Shown here: positions 1 to 8,412 of the stretch, piece after piece
How the letters are laid out: each line of letters starts with the position of its first letter
Position numbering within the stretch: the stretch's first letter is position 1
From: Pseudovibrio brasiliensis
GTDB lineage: Bacteria; Pseudomonadota; Alphaproteobacteria; Rhizobiales; Stappiaceae
Length of the DNA: 64,000 bases
NCBI RefSeq assembly: GCF_018282095.1
Contig: NZ_CP074126.1
Coordinates: 3,390,341 to 3,454,340 of the forward strand
Reading direction: 5' to 3'
Notes under the pieces: generated by a model
Databases searched by the model: none
Seen by the model: only the letters and a program-made list of their open reading frames with translations
What the model was told of the DNA's origin: nothing
Position numbers and translations under genes: made by a program

Positions 1-256
1 TTAATTCAGCGAGATAACTCAAAGACCACTTTAGACATCCCCCCAATATTGCTTGTGCATATTTCTTGGGTCAGCAGCTTGATAAACCTCGCAAACAACT
101 CAATCTATGAAGCATTGAGTCCAGTTCAGGATATTCAATTCAGAAACGCTCTAAACTTGATCAAAATTAGAAATAAATCGCTGAATAACTCGTAAGAATT
201 AACTAGATTAACCTTTTGGTTGCCATCATAGTTAAGAGTGCTTTGAAGGAGGCTGC
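1..256. other. AT-rich non-coding stretch upstream of flbT
   Basis: No convincing gene on either strand; the minus-strand frame at 203-634 is the antisense shadow of flbT. Two TTAA half-sites lie at 199-202 and 208-211 with a spacing of five, which does not fit the CtrA spacing of seven. AAGGAGG at 246-252 is the flbT ribosome binding site. The gene that would precede flbT, often a flagellin gene in alphaproteobacteria, lies outside the window. Confidence 0.6.
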
Positions 257-712
257 ATGGCACTGAAAGTAGAACTGAAACCCGGAGAAAAACTGATTGT
301 TGGCGAAACGCTTATCACCAACGACAAGCAGCGTGCACGCTTTTTTATACAAGGCGACGCGCCAATACTCCGCGAGAAAGATATTCTGCTGCCTGAAGAC
401 GCCAGCACAATGGCACAACAGGTCTACCTTGCAGTCCAGGTTATGTATTTGAAGCAAGACATAACGGTCACTCAGAAAGAGTACTTCGACGTTATTGGAA
501 AGATCTTGCAGGCCGCACCAAGCACACGCGACCTTATCAGTGATATCAGCCAAGCAATATTGCAGGAAGAGCTCTATCGCGCCCTGAAGCTCGCGAAGAA
601 ACTGATTGAATATGAAAGGACTTTGATAAGTCATGTATCAACAAGCAACTCAGGCATATCAGCAGTCCGCGAACACCTCGGCCTCAGCGGATCCGAGGGC
701 TCTGGAAGCTGA
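257..712 (+). CDS. flbT: Flagellar biosynthesis repressor FlbT
   Basis: FlbT is a small cytoplasmic post-transcriptional regulator of flagellin synthesis in alphaproteobacteria; in Caulobacter it binds the flagellin mRNA leader and promotes its decay. The 151-residue product opens with the family-typical LKVELKPGEKLIVG and has the REKDILLPEDA motif near residue 39 and a YRALKLAKKLIEYE helix near residue 106. The start is fixed by AAGGAGG six bases upstream. Its last 80 bases overlap flaF in another frame, so the tail after residue 125 (Gly/Ser-rich) is coded in sequence constrained by flaF. Together with flaF it forms a two-gene unit facing the hook genes. The identification is secure; the length is slightly above Caulobacter FlbT. 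Confidence 0.93.
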   Translation: MALKVELKPGEKLIVGETLITNDKQRARFFIQGDAPILREKDILLPEDASTMAQQVYLAVQVMYLKQDITVTQKEYFDVIGKILQAAPSTRDLISDISQAILQEELYRALKLAKKLIEYERTLISHVSTSNSGISAVREHLGLSGSEGSGS

Positions 713-1019
713 AGCTCTGATGAAAGCTGCAGCACGACTTTCCGTGCTACAACGTGAGTGGGATACAGTTTCACGCGAAGAGCGCAATGAAACACTCATA
801 TTCAATCGCACGCTTTGGACAATCTTTGTAACTGAGGCAACAGCAAGCCACAGCGAGTTACCGCTTGAGCTCCAAAACAACATCGCAAATCTAGCGCTGT
901 TCATGTTCAACAGAACTATGGAAATGATGGGCGGCGCAGAGCCTGAAGCACTCGAGACCATGATCAGCATCAACAAGTCTCTGGCAGCTGGCCTTAGAGG
1001 GCAGAAGGCAAACATCTAA
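633..1019 (+). CDS. flaF: Flagellar biosynthesis regulator FlaF
   Basis: FlaF acts opposite to FlbT: in Caulobacter it is needed for flagellin synthesis and secretion. The 128-residue product shows the family pattern, an N-terminal YQQATQAYQQ helix, a central LFNRTLWTIFVTE-like segment (here LIFNRTLWTIFVTE near residue 54) and the ANLALFMFNRTMEM helix near residue 86. The ATG at 633 lies inside flbT, with AAAGGA at 614-619 as a possible, rather distant ribosome binding site, so its translation is probably coupled to flbT. The reading frame ends four bases before a strong bidirectional terminator. Confidence 0.92.
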   Translation: MYQQATQAYQQSANTSASADPRALEAEALMKAAARLSVLQREWDTVSREERNETLIFNRTLWTIFVTEATASHSELPLELQNNIANLALFMFNRTMEMMGGAEPEALETMISINKSLAAGLRGQKANI

Positions 1020-1022
1020 AGT

Positions 1023-1052
1023 AAAAAAGCCTCCGTTTTCAGGAGGCTTTTT
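1023..1052. terminator. Bidirectional terminator between flaF and flgL
   Basis: An 11-base stem (AAAAAGCCTCC / GGAGGCTTTTT) with a 7-base loop has an A-run on the left and a T-run on the right, so it can work on both strands. It sits between the stop of flaF and the stop of the convergent flgL. Confidence 0.9.
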
Positions 1053-1053
1053 G

Positions 1054-2613
1054 TTATCTCAAAAAGTTCGTAATACTCAGATTAAGAAGCATTGACGTCG
1101 CCTGATAAGAGGCTTCCAGATCAGTGCTCAAAACAGCTATCTCTGTACCAACTTGAGTCTTGTCGACGTTCTCTATACCAGTCAGCGTATTCTGATAGGT
1201 CAGCAACTCCTGTTTCTGTCGCTCAGCAGTTCGCTTTACAGTCGTGTTAACAACAGACATCTCAGAAGCAACACTTTGAATTCCAGAGTTTCGATTACCA
1301 GCGACGGAAAGAGCATCGTCACTTTTCTGCGCAAGTAACGCATAATAAGACTTTGCTACAGCCTCACTCTCGTCATCATCAGGCGTTTCAGCAGTAAAGT
1401 CCGCAGCAACGAACACAGCTAGATTCTGCAACTGTTCGGAGAAGGCTTTCTCGTTTGCACGAGCACCGTATTCAACACGTACGTTGTCATCAATCTGAAC
1501 AACCTTATCAGCACGCGGATCATCATCATTCTCGGTGCCAGTATACCAATCCACCAGAAGATCCGTTCCAGTCTCATAACCAGAGCCATCTGCTTTTGGC
1601 ACTTTTGGAGTTGGGTCAGGACGTCCATGGTTGCCAAAGAACTCTTCACCAGCCTGAACATCAGCAACCGCCCGAAGTTCCGTTTTAGCTATGCCACTGA
1701 TAGTCTGATCGAAAGCAGCTTGAGCATTTTGAGCGCTTTCTAATGTCGGATTTGCTCCTGTACCGATCAGAAAAGTTCCCTCACCCGCATCAGGATCATC
1801 TGTTGCAGTGAGTTTGACCACCGTTTTACTGCCATCAGGAAGTTCAAGCTCTACCTCAATGGTATCACCAACCTCCGGTGTATCATTAAAAGCGAATGTC
1901 CCTTGCTTGCCCTCCGGATTAAGTGGGTCAGAAAGATCTTCCGGAACAACAGCTGTAGCCACATCAGCAGAAGATGCTGTGACGGAGTTGATCTGAAAAC
2001 CAAATCCTTCAACGTTGTCTTGTTGAAGCGTAAGTGTCGGCACACCAGCAGGACTGGTTACGCTGGTTTCAATTCTCCCATTTTCAGAAGCGCCGATATG
2101 CGCGTTTTCATAGCGCTTCATCAACTCTTTAAGGCCGAGCTTGCCACCTTGCCCATCCATAATTGCATCGAGAGATGCTACAGGAGGCTCAGTCGCATCC
2201 TTACCACCAAACAGGTAGTAACCATTCACTTCTGAGTTTAGCTGCGAAATCGTCTCGTGCAGCATGATTTCAGTTGCTTGCTGGCTTGTGGTTTGGCCAT
2301 CAGTCGTCAGCGTATAGTTATTTTCATCGATAGCACTCACGCTCTCAGCACGCATCTTCTCCATGTGCTCAAGGGATTTGCCCATCAGATCCAGCTGAAT
2401 ACTCGCTACTGCATTTGAATCCTCATAAATGCCAATGTTCGAGATTTCTCGACGCAACTCCAAAGCCATACGGGAATCGGAACTAATACCACCATAAGTC
2501 TGTGACTTCAGGCCAGAAGTCAGCTGAATGGACTTATTCTCCAGCTGCGTTTTCTGCTGCATTAGGAGATCAACCATATAACTATGAGATTTGGAATAAC
2601 CAATTGTATTCAT
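1054..2613 (-). CDS. flgL: Flagellar hook-filament junction protein FlgL (HAP3)
   Basis: FlgL joins the hook to the flagellin filament and is exported by the flagellar type III system. The 519-residue product has the flagellin-like N-terminal helix (IGYSKSHSYMVDLLMQQ, then QLTSGLKSQTYGG) and a matching C-terminal helix (ASYQATSMLLNLSITNFLR); the acidic middle (about 130-430) is the variable surface region. I prefer the ATG at 2613: the in-frame TTG at 2625 sits directly on the AGGA of the ribosome binding site. It is the last gene of flgE-flgK-flgL and starts 26 bases after the flgK stop. It is longer than enterobacterial FlgL (just over 300 residues), owing to the middle insert. Confidence 0.88.
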   Translation of the reverse strand: MNTIGYSKSHSYMVDLLMQQKTQLENKSIQLTSGLKSQTYGGISSDSRMALELRREISNIGIYEDSNAVASIQLDLMGKSLEHMEKMRAESVSAIDENNYTLTTDGQTTSQQATEIMLHETISQLNSEVNGYYLFGGKDATEPPVASLDAIMDGQGGKLGLKELMKRYENAHIGASENGRIETSVTSPAGVPTLTLQQDNVEGFGFQINSVTASSADVATAVVPEDLSDPLNPEGKQGTFAFNDTPEVGDTIEVELELPDGSKTVVKLTATDDPDAGEGTFLIGTGANPTLESAQNAQAAFDQTISGIAKTELRAVADVQAGEEFFGNHGRPDPTPKVPKADGSGYETGTDLLVDWYTGTENDDDPRADKVVQIDDNVRVEYGARANEKAFSEQLQNLAVFVAADFTAETPDDDESEAVAKSYYALLAQKSDDALSVAGNRNSGIQSVASEMSVVNTTVKRTAERQKQELLTYQNTLTGIENVDKTQVGTEIAVLSTDLEASYQATSMLLNLSITNFLR

Positions 2614-2639
2614 TTGAATATCCAATTCCTAAAGCAACA

Positions 2640-4484
2640 TTATCTGATACTGAACAGAGTATCATACAGCTCGTCGATAGCTGACAAAACACGCGCATTG
2701 GCGGCATAAGCATTCTGCAGTTCAGTCAACTTAACCAGCTCTTCATCTACATCAACCTTATAGCTGTTCTCATAAGCATTTTTAGCAATGCTCGTGACAG
2801 CCTTGGAGTTACTTTCAGCCGAAGTTGCAGCACTCGCAATCTGACTCTGCTTTACAACCGTTTCAATGCCAAAGTCGGAAATCGTACCCACATAAGGCGC
2901 ATTTTTCGCACCCACGCCTGAGCTTGGAGAAAACGTGTATTCAGTCTCAGTGAGCCGATCTTTCAGAAGGTTTGCACGCTCAGAGCTTTGCTTGTCTGTT
3001 TCGCCAGCCAACAGACCAGGATCATCCAGAACCGCCTTATTTACTGTAATCCGTTGCGCAAAACCAGTCTTCTGCCCACCATCTTCAAGGGCCCCAGTAT
3101 ATGGAACACCACCATCATTAGAGTCTACAAAAAGAGGAATCTCAGACCCATCTGCAGCTGTAACTGTTCGTGTATTTTTCGCAGCAAGCCCAGTAACTTC
3201 AATAGTCCCAGGGCTCGTTGGAGCCAAAACCTTCAGCTCCCCACTCGCATCTACAGAAACATCAAATCCACCACCGAGAGCGCTCGATATCTGGCTTTGG
3301 AGGGATGCAGAGGTCGCAGGAATGACAAGCCCATGAACGATATCGTTTGAATCAGCCGTCACATCTGGAGAAAGCGGCAACAAGCTAGGATCAGTAACAG
3401 CTACAAACGTAACCTTCCGACTCTCGCCATTAACGTTGAACTCAAGCTCGATAGTGTCGCCAGAAGAATTGAGATTAGACGTATCAACACTTAGACCCGT
3501 TGCAGCAGGAGGTGCGCCACCGTCATCCGCTGCTACGCCCTCAGATGTCTGTTGAGACAATGAAAGCGCCATCTGGCTAGCCAGCTCATCCAACCGGGCT
3601 TGCGTTTCTGGAAGAGTATTGTCCCGCAGCTCAACAAGAGCACCCATGCTACCGCTTTTCAGATCATGGCTGGAGAGCTCCATGACAGCACCAGAGCGCG
3701 ACTTCACCTCAATCGGGTTTCCTTCAACGCCAACCCCAAGAGTAGGCTTGGGCGTAAACTGAAGCTCTGAGGCTCGATCGTTGTATAGAGTAATACCAGA
3801 TTGCGTTGAAATACGGAGCAATCCGTCATTGCCCTGATCGATTTCAACATCCATCTTCTCTGTAAGAGCTTCCAGCTGGCGATCCATCTGGTCCTGCAAA
3901 TGAGCAGTCTCACGTCCAGCAGAACGCTCAACGATAATATTATCTTCCAGGCTCTCAATTTCTTTGAGGATTGCATTAACCTGATCAACATCATCTGCAA
4001 TTGCAGCATCGGTATCACGACGCATTTCCTGCACTTGCTCGGCAGAACGGTTAATACTCCTAGACAGCTCTTCTGCAGCATTTACTGCAACTTCCTGCGC
4101 ACTTTGAGAACTAGGGTCTGTTGCCAGCGACGTCAGCGCGTTTGTAAAGTTGTTCATCAAACTCGGAATAGAGTTGGGATCTCCAACCTTCCCGAACATC
4201 TGATCAAGCTGTTTGATGTACTCGTTGTATTGGGTCGAGTAAGCTGAATCGCTCAAGCTCTCCCAGTAAGCAGATTGAAGTTCGGTGTTAACTTGTCGCT
4301 TAACTTGATTGGTCAGCACAGACGATGAGGACGTCGAGGTGTTATGAACCTCAGTCCCAACAATAGTCTTGAGCGTGTAGCCCTCAACATTTGCATTCGC
4401 AACGTTCTTAGACGTAACCGCGAGCTGAGCTTTTGTGAGCGACAAACCCGACATCGCTGCATTAAGAGCCGCACCGAGTGTCAT
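2640..4484 (-). CDS. flgK: Flagellar hook-associated protein FlgK (HAP1)
   Basis: FlgK forms the first hook-filament junction ring. The product is 614 residues. The conserved N-terminal rod-type helix (LNAAMSGLSLTKAQLAVTSKNVANANVEGYT) and the C-terminal helix (LVKLTELQNAYAANARVLSAIDELYDTL) are clear; a long coiled coil follows at about 100-200 and the centre (about 300-480) is the variable domain. AAGGAG lies nine bases before the ATG on the minus strand. The 55-base gap after flgE contains a perfect hairpin. FlgK and FlgL are made as a pair from the same transcript. Confidence 0.93.
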   Translation of the reverse strand: MTLGAALNAAMSGLSLTKAQLAVTSKNVANANVEGYTLKTIVGTEVHNTSTSSSSVLTNQVKRQVNTELQSAYWESLSDSAYSTQYNEYIKQLDQMFGKVGDPNSIPSLMNNFTNALTSLATDPSSQSAQEVAVNAAEELSRSINRSAEQVQEMRRDTDAAIADDVDQVNAILKEIESLEDNIIVERSAGRETAHLQDQMDRQLEALTEKMDVEIDQGNDGLLRISTQSGITLYNDRASELQFTPKPTLGVGVEGNPIEVKSRSGAVMELSSHDLKSGSMGALVELRDNTLPETQARLDELASQMALSLSQQTSEGVAADDGGAPPAATGLSVDTSNLNSSGDTIELEFNVNGESRKVTFVAVTDPSLLPLSPDVTADSNDIVHGLVIPATSASLQSQISSALGGGFDVSVDASGELKVLAPTSPGTIEVTGLAAKNTRTVTAADGSEIPLFVDSNDGGVPYTGALEDGGQKTGFAQRITVNKAVLDDPGLLAGETDKQSSERANLLKDRLTETEYTFSPSSGVGAKNAPYVGTISDFGIETVVKQSQIASAATSAESNSKAVTSIAKNAYENSYKVDVDEELVKLTELQNAYAANARVLSAIDELYDTLFSIR

Positions 4485-4508
4485 ATTCCAAACTCCTTAA
4501 AGCAATGA

Positions 4509-4530
4509 GAGGTAGGCGGTTGCCTACCTC
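4509..4530 (-). other. Perfect hairpin in the flgE-flgK intergenic gap
   Basis: GAGGTAGGC and GCCTACCTC form a 9-base perfect stem with the loop GGTT. It lies ten bases after the flgE stop and is not followed by a T-run, so it may stabilise the upstream mRNA or partly attenuate transcription into flgK rather than terminate it. Confidence 0.6.
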
Positions 4531-4539
4531 ATCACCAAA

Positions 4540-6213
4540 CTATCGAACAATATTGAGGACCGAATCCAACATCTGGTTTGCAGTCGAAAGAACCTTAGAG
4601 TTTGCGGAGTACGCCTGCTGAGTAATGATCAGCTTTGAAAACTCTTTCGCGATGTCAGCATTTGAACTTTCAAGTGCTTTCGCTCGAATGGTTCCACCAT
4701 TACGGAAGTCTGGCTCACCAGAAGTCGACGTTTCAGAAAACGCGGCACCATCCACGCGCTGCAGCTCCTGTTCGGCAGCAAAGGTCGCCACAGGAATCTT
4801 AAAGAGCTTCTGTGATTTATCATTGGAGTACTTACCAATCACATTGCCTTCAGCATCGATGGAAACATCCTGTAATGTACCGGATGGGAAACCATCCTGA
4901 GACAAATCGATGCTGGTCGCGTTACCAATGGTGTCTTCGTACTGTGTCAGGTTTTCTTGGCCAAACTTGAATGTAATGTCGCCCATACCAACGCCATTTA
5001 CTTCAAGATCAGGAATATCGACCAAACCAGAAGCAGGAGAAGTAAGGCGCCCTGCGGCATCAAAAGTCATGTCACTGACTTTTTTCCAAGCCACTTCATC
5101 ACCGGTTGCTTTGGTATTCGTGTTGTAAAACAGCGACCACTTGTTCTCAGAGTTCAGCGCCCAACGAAGTTCAACGTTAACAGGTGTACCATTCTCGTCG
5201 TAAACCGTCTCCTGACCACCAGCGATTGATGATTTGATGAAGTCATCAGATTTATCGCCAGTTACAACTGAGCGATCAACCGCAGCAGCTGGTGGAATCG
5301 GCTGCGCCGACAGAGTCATATTAATCGGAGTCGCACCCCCTGTTTCAACAACAGTCATATCCTCAAAGGAAGAAATGCTAATTTCACCAGTACCCAGAAT
5401 TTCAGCTGTAACGCCATGCATACCATTCAACTTATCCAGCAGATCTTGAACAGTTGTGTCAGCCCCAACAGTGAAAACTTCAGGAGCATGTCCGCCTACC
5501 GTCAACGTAAGAGTGTCACCTGCATCGAATTGTGTTGAGTCAGTGAGTTTACTTGTTTCCGTCAATGCTGTTGGGCCGGCATCTACCAAAGCTGGAGTAG
5601 ATTGAGTATCCGGAGTCGAGAACACACTCAAATCCACATACTGAGAGTTTGGCGCACCATCAGTCGTGTCATAATTGTCTGTGGTAGGCGTAGACGGCAA
5701 GTTTGCTTGATAGTCAATCTGAGTTGATGGCTTGGCAGGCATCGGCGCATCGGAAACCTGAATAGGTTCCGGGCGATCGCTAACAGCGCCTGTTGCAGGA
5801 TTGATTGGGTAACCTTGCAAGAAGTACCCGGCAGAGTTGACTAGATTACGCTCTGTATCCAGCTCAAAATCACCAGCGCGCGTGTAGTAGCTCTCAGGCG
5901 TTTGTTGAGTAAGGCCATCCCGGTTCGTAACGAGAAAGTATCCAGGACCATTGATCGCCATATAAGTGTTACGGTCAGCAGATGTGATATCACCAGACAA
6001 GTAGTTCGTCGCACGGGACGTCGCGAGCACTGTACCAGAAACCTGCTCACTCTGACGGCTGCCGGTGCTGGCAACAAGATCAGAAAAGCTAGTGTCGAGG
6101 CGTTTGTAGCCGGTGGTCGAGGAGTTCGCCACGTTACCGGAAATATTCTCCAACGCCTTGGACTGTGCGTCCAGACCGGTCGTTGCAGAGTTAATTGCAC
6201 CATAAATACTCAT
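4540..6213 (-). CDS. flgE: Flagellar hook protein FlgE
   Basis: FlgE is the building block of the extracellular hook. The 557-residue product starts with the rod/hook family helix (SIYGAINSATTGLDAQSKALENISGNVANSSTTGYKR) and ends with the paired helix (LIITQQAYSANSKVLSTANQMLDSVLNIVR); the region in between is acidic and variable. The ATG at 6213 is preceded by AGGTGG with a 6-base gap; the in-frame GTG at 6222 overlaps that site and is unlikely. It is the first gene of flgE-flgK-flgL. A TTAA-N7-TTAA box lies about 120 bases upstream, suggesting CtrA control. It is longer than enteric FlgE (about 400 residues). Confidence 0.92.
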   Translation of the reverse strand: MSIYGAINSATTGLDAQSKALENISGNVANSSTTGYKRLDTSFSDLVASTGSRQSEQVSGTVLATSRATNYLSGDITSADRNTYMAINGPGYFLVTNRDGLTQQTPESYYTRAGDFELDTERNLVNSAGYFLQGYPINPATGAVSDRPEPIQVSDAPMPAKPSTQIDYQANLPSTPTTDNYDTTDGAPNSQYVDLSVFSTPDTQSTPALVDAGPTALTETSKLTDSTQFDAGDTLTLTVGGHAPEVFTVGADTTVQDLLDKLNGMHGVTAEILGTGEISISSFEDMTVVETGGATPINMTLSAQPIPPAAAVDRSVVTGDKSDDFIKSSIAGGQETVYDENGTPVNVELRWALNSENKWSLFYNTNTKATGDEVAWKKVSDMTFDAAGRLTSPASGLVDIPDLEVNGVGMGDITFKFGQENLTQYEDTIGNATSIDLSQDGFPSGTLQDVSIDAEGNVIGKYSNDKSQKLFKIPVATFAAEQELQRVDGAAFSETSTSGEPDFRNGGTIRAKALESSNADIAKEFSKLIITQQAYSANSKVLSTANQMLDSVLNIVR

Positions 6214-6330
6214 CGAGCCCACCTAAAATTCAAATTCGCTCAAACTTGCGCAGATTTTTGACCTCTTGATGCAACTTGCATGCCAATTTAAAAAACTTAA
6301 TTTATTCAGCTATTTCAGCAATTTACAATT

Positions 6331-6345
6331 TTAACTTATTGTTAA
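6331..6345 (-). promoter_or_regulatory. CtrA-like box upstream of flgE
   Basis: Two TTAA half-sites are separated by exactly seven bases (TTAA at 6331-6334 and 6342-6345), the spacing of the CtrA recognition sequence in alphaproteobacteria. On the minus strand the box lies 118-132 bases before the flgE start, in an AT-rich stretch. CtrA control of flagellar genes is established in Caulobacter and other alphaproteobacteria; its use here is inference from the motif. Confidence 0.5.
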
Positions 6346-6451
6346 ACATAAAAAATTCCTTTCAAACCCGGCAATTAACTCGCCACACCCGGCACATAAT
6401 TCCCACAAACACAAAAGAACCTCGTTAAGAGCTGAAACCACTAGATAAGCC

Positions 6452-6483
6452 CAATGGCGCAACCCTGCAGGGATTGCCCATTG
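6452..6483. promoter_or_regulatory. 32-base imperfect palindrome upstream of the MoxR gene
   Basis: The arms CAATGGCGCAACCCTG and CAGGGATTGCCCATTG pair at 13 of 16 positions and meet at CTGCAG with no loop. There is no T-run. It lies 56 bases before the MoxR-family start and could be an operator or a leader structure. The rest of 6214-6538 holds only the flgE promoter region. Confidence 0.45.
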
Positions 6484-6538
6484 TCTATCGAGAGATTAGT
6501 GTTTTCGCCAAATCACGATGTTCAAGCAGGATTTAGCA

Positions 6539-7375
6539 ATGAAATTTGAAGGGACTTCCCAATACGTTGCCACAGAGGATCTTCGGATCGCAGTCAACGC
6601 AGCAATTACCCTTGAACGCCCCCTGCTTGTAAAAGGCGAACCAGGAACCGGCAAAACTGTCCTAGCTCAGGAAATCGCGCAAAGCCTTGGCGTTCCATTT
6701 CTTGAATGGAACGTGAAATCAACGACAAAAGCACAGCAAGGTCTGTATGAGTACGATGCGGTTTCCCGCCTGCGCGACAGTCAGCTCGGCGATGAGCGCG
6801 TAAAGGACATCCGCAACTACATTCGCAAAGGCAAACTCTGGACTGCCTTTGAGATGGATGAGCGCCCGGTTCTGCTGATCGACGAGATTGATAAGGCCGA
6901 CATCGAGTTCCCGAACGACCTTCTTCAGGAACTGGATCGCATGGAGTTCTTCGTTTATGAGACCGGTGAAACCGTAAAGGCTAAGCAGCGCCCGATCGTA
7001 ATTATCACCTCCAACAATGAAAAAGACTTGCCGGACGCCTTCCTGCGCCGTTGTTTCTTCCACTTCATCAAGTTTCCTGATGCCGAGACCATGAGTGAGA
7101 TCGTCAACGTTCACTTTGGTCAGATCAAAGATCGCCTGCTCAAAGAAGCATTAAACGCCTTCTATAACCTCAGAGACCTGCCGGGCCTGAAGAAGAAGCC
7201 ATCCACCTCTGAACTGCTGGACTGGATCAAACTACTTCTCAACGAAGACATTGATCCAGAGACACTGCGCGAAACCGAAAGCCGGAAGATTATTCCACCT
7301 CTGCATGGCGCCCTTCTTAAAAACGAGCAGGACGTTCACTTATTTGAGCGCCTGGCTTTCATGAACCGCCGCTGA
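6539..7375 (+). CDS. MoxR-family AAA+ ATPase
   Basis: MoxR ATPases are cytoplasmic chaperone-like machines that work with a von Willebrand A (VWA) partner to activate or assemble target proteins. The 278-residue product has Walker A GEPGTGKT at 33-40, Walker B LLIDEID at about 112-118, a sensor 1 asparagine in IITSNNEKDLPDAFLRRC and the sensor/arginine-finger region after it. The ATG at 6539 is chosen because GCAGGA sits seven bases before it and the family starts with KFEGT..YVAT; an in-frame ATG at 6518 adds only seven residues. The likely VWA partner is at 12270-13445, separated by five other genes. Substrate unknown. Confidence 0.88.
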   Translation: MKFEGTSQYVATEDLRIAVNAAITLERPLLVKGEPGTGKTVLAQEIAQSLGVPFLEWNVKSTTKAQQGLYEYDAVSRLRDSQLGDERVKDIRNYIRKGKLWTAFEMDERPVLLIDEIDKADIEFPNDLLQELDRMEFFVYETGETVKAKQRPIVIITSNNEKDLPDAFLRRCFFHFIKFPDAETMSEIVNVHFGQIKDRLLKEALNAFYNLRDLPGLKKKPSTSELLDWIKLLLNEDIDPETLRETESRKIIPPLHGALLKNEQDVHLFERLAFMNRR

Positions 7376-7396
7376 CGTCGATTGCTTGGCTTGAAA

Positions 7397-8023
7397 ATGA
7401 AAAAACATAAGAACCTAAGATTTTTGAGCCTCGCAGCGCGCATGCGCACACCTCTGGCGGCACTGATAGGTTGCGCAGTCCTACTAAGCAGCTCATTCAC
7501 AACAACAGCTCAAGCGAACAGCACTATCTCTGAAAGCCTCCTCTACCAGCCACACACACTGCACAATGGTTGGCGGAAAGACGTTCATGCGTTAACCCAC
7601 TTCACCGGCATGTTTTGCCCTGACTATATCAGTCAGCTCTCCAGATCTGCTTTAGTGCCGGATTTGAAGGAACTGGGAACCGGTTGCGTGTATGAGACAG
7701 AGAACGGCGAGATCAAAGTTATCTTTCGTCGTCACAAGAAAGATACGGCCTCCATACTCATCAATAACTTCAAAAGCGGCTATCACCAAAGTCACTTCAA
7801 GCCGCTGAACCTGAAGACACCGCAGAATGAAGTCGCTTTCAGAACCGAGACAACAAAGAACATGGGACGCGTTGAGAGCTTTGTCGCCTACACGGCCCCT
7901 AGTGCAGATTATACCGTCTGGACATCCATCTCCGACGATCTGCCTGTGAGCGAGCTAGAGAAAATCAGAGCCCTGTTTAAGAAGCTGGCAGTACGCATTG
8001 AGAAAGAGCAGCAGCGCAACTAA
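7397..8023 (+). CDS. Secreted protein of unknown function
   Basis: I do not recognise this 208-residue protein. It has a basic N-terminus and a hydrophobic stretch (about residues 20-36) followed by AQAN, a plausible signal peptide cut near residue 43, so the mature form would be periplasmic. Two cysteines (in FCPDY and GCVYE) could form a disulphide. The ATG at 7397 is preferred over a TTG at 7382; no good ribosome binding site is seen. It starts 21 bases after the MoxR stop and is probably co-transcribed with it. Confidence 0.7.
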   Translation: MKKHKNLRFLSLAARMRTPLAALIGCAVLLSSSFTTTAQANSTISESLLYQPHTLHNGWRKDVHALTHFTGMFCPDYISQLSRSALVPDLKELGTGCVYETENGEIKVIFRRHKKDTASILINNFKSGYHQSHFKPLNLKTPQNEVAFRTETTKNMGRVESFVAYTAPSADYTVWTSISDDLPVSELEKIRALFKKLAVRIEKEQQRN

Positions 8024-8412
8024 TCTCCCTCAAATCGTGCGGGGAGTTTATACAATGCAGATCACACATCGCTCACCCTTCATACCAACTCACTGAAGCA
8101 CCAAAGCAAAGCTCCAAGCAAGCATCTACATTCTCGTCTAAATGATGAAAATGCTGCATTTAATAATGCATGCGTCACCAATAAATATTTCAGTAATTAT
8201 GAGATAAAAACCCCATACTATTAGGGGAATACTATCGACTTCCAAATCACAAAAAAAGCATGTAGGTTTCAAACAGAGACAGAGCAAGTAATAAATAAAT
8301 AAGTCCATCCAATATTGCTGCATTGCAATATCGCACAGCAGCATAAATACAACTTAGAATGTTCCTACCTCTTAGGAACATAAAGTAATAACATATAACT
8401 GGAGGGTAACAT
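8024..8412. other. AT-rich intergenic stretch before the SixA-like gene
   Basis: 389 bases with no supported gene; the minus-strand frame at 8138-8344 has an odd Cys/aromatic-rich composition and no ribosome binding site. No clear terminator follows the upstream gene. The only structure I see is the hairpin at 8359-8381. The composition is markedly AT-rich compared with its neighbours. Confidence 0.6.
8359..8381 (+). promoter_or_regulatory. Perfect inverted repeat upstream of the SixA-like gene
   Basis: ATGTTCCTA and TAGGAACAT form a perfect 9-base inverted repeat around CCTCT. It ends 31 bases before the start of the phosphatase gene, a position suited to an operator or to a 5-prime mRNA hairpin. 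Confidence 0.5.

Noticed and set aside
199-211. Possible CtrA box upstream of flbT
   Set aside because: The two TTAA half-sites are five bases apart instead of seven.
8138-8344. 68-codon minus-strand frame in the AT-rich gap
   Set aside because: Random-looking hydrophobic and cysteine content, no ribosome binding site, no recognisable family.
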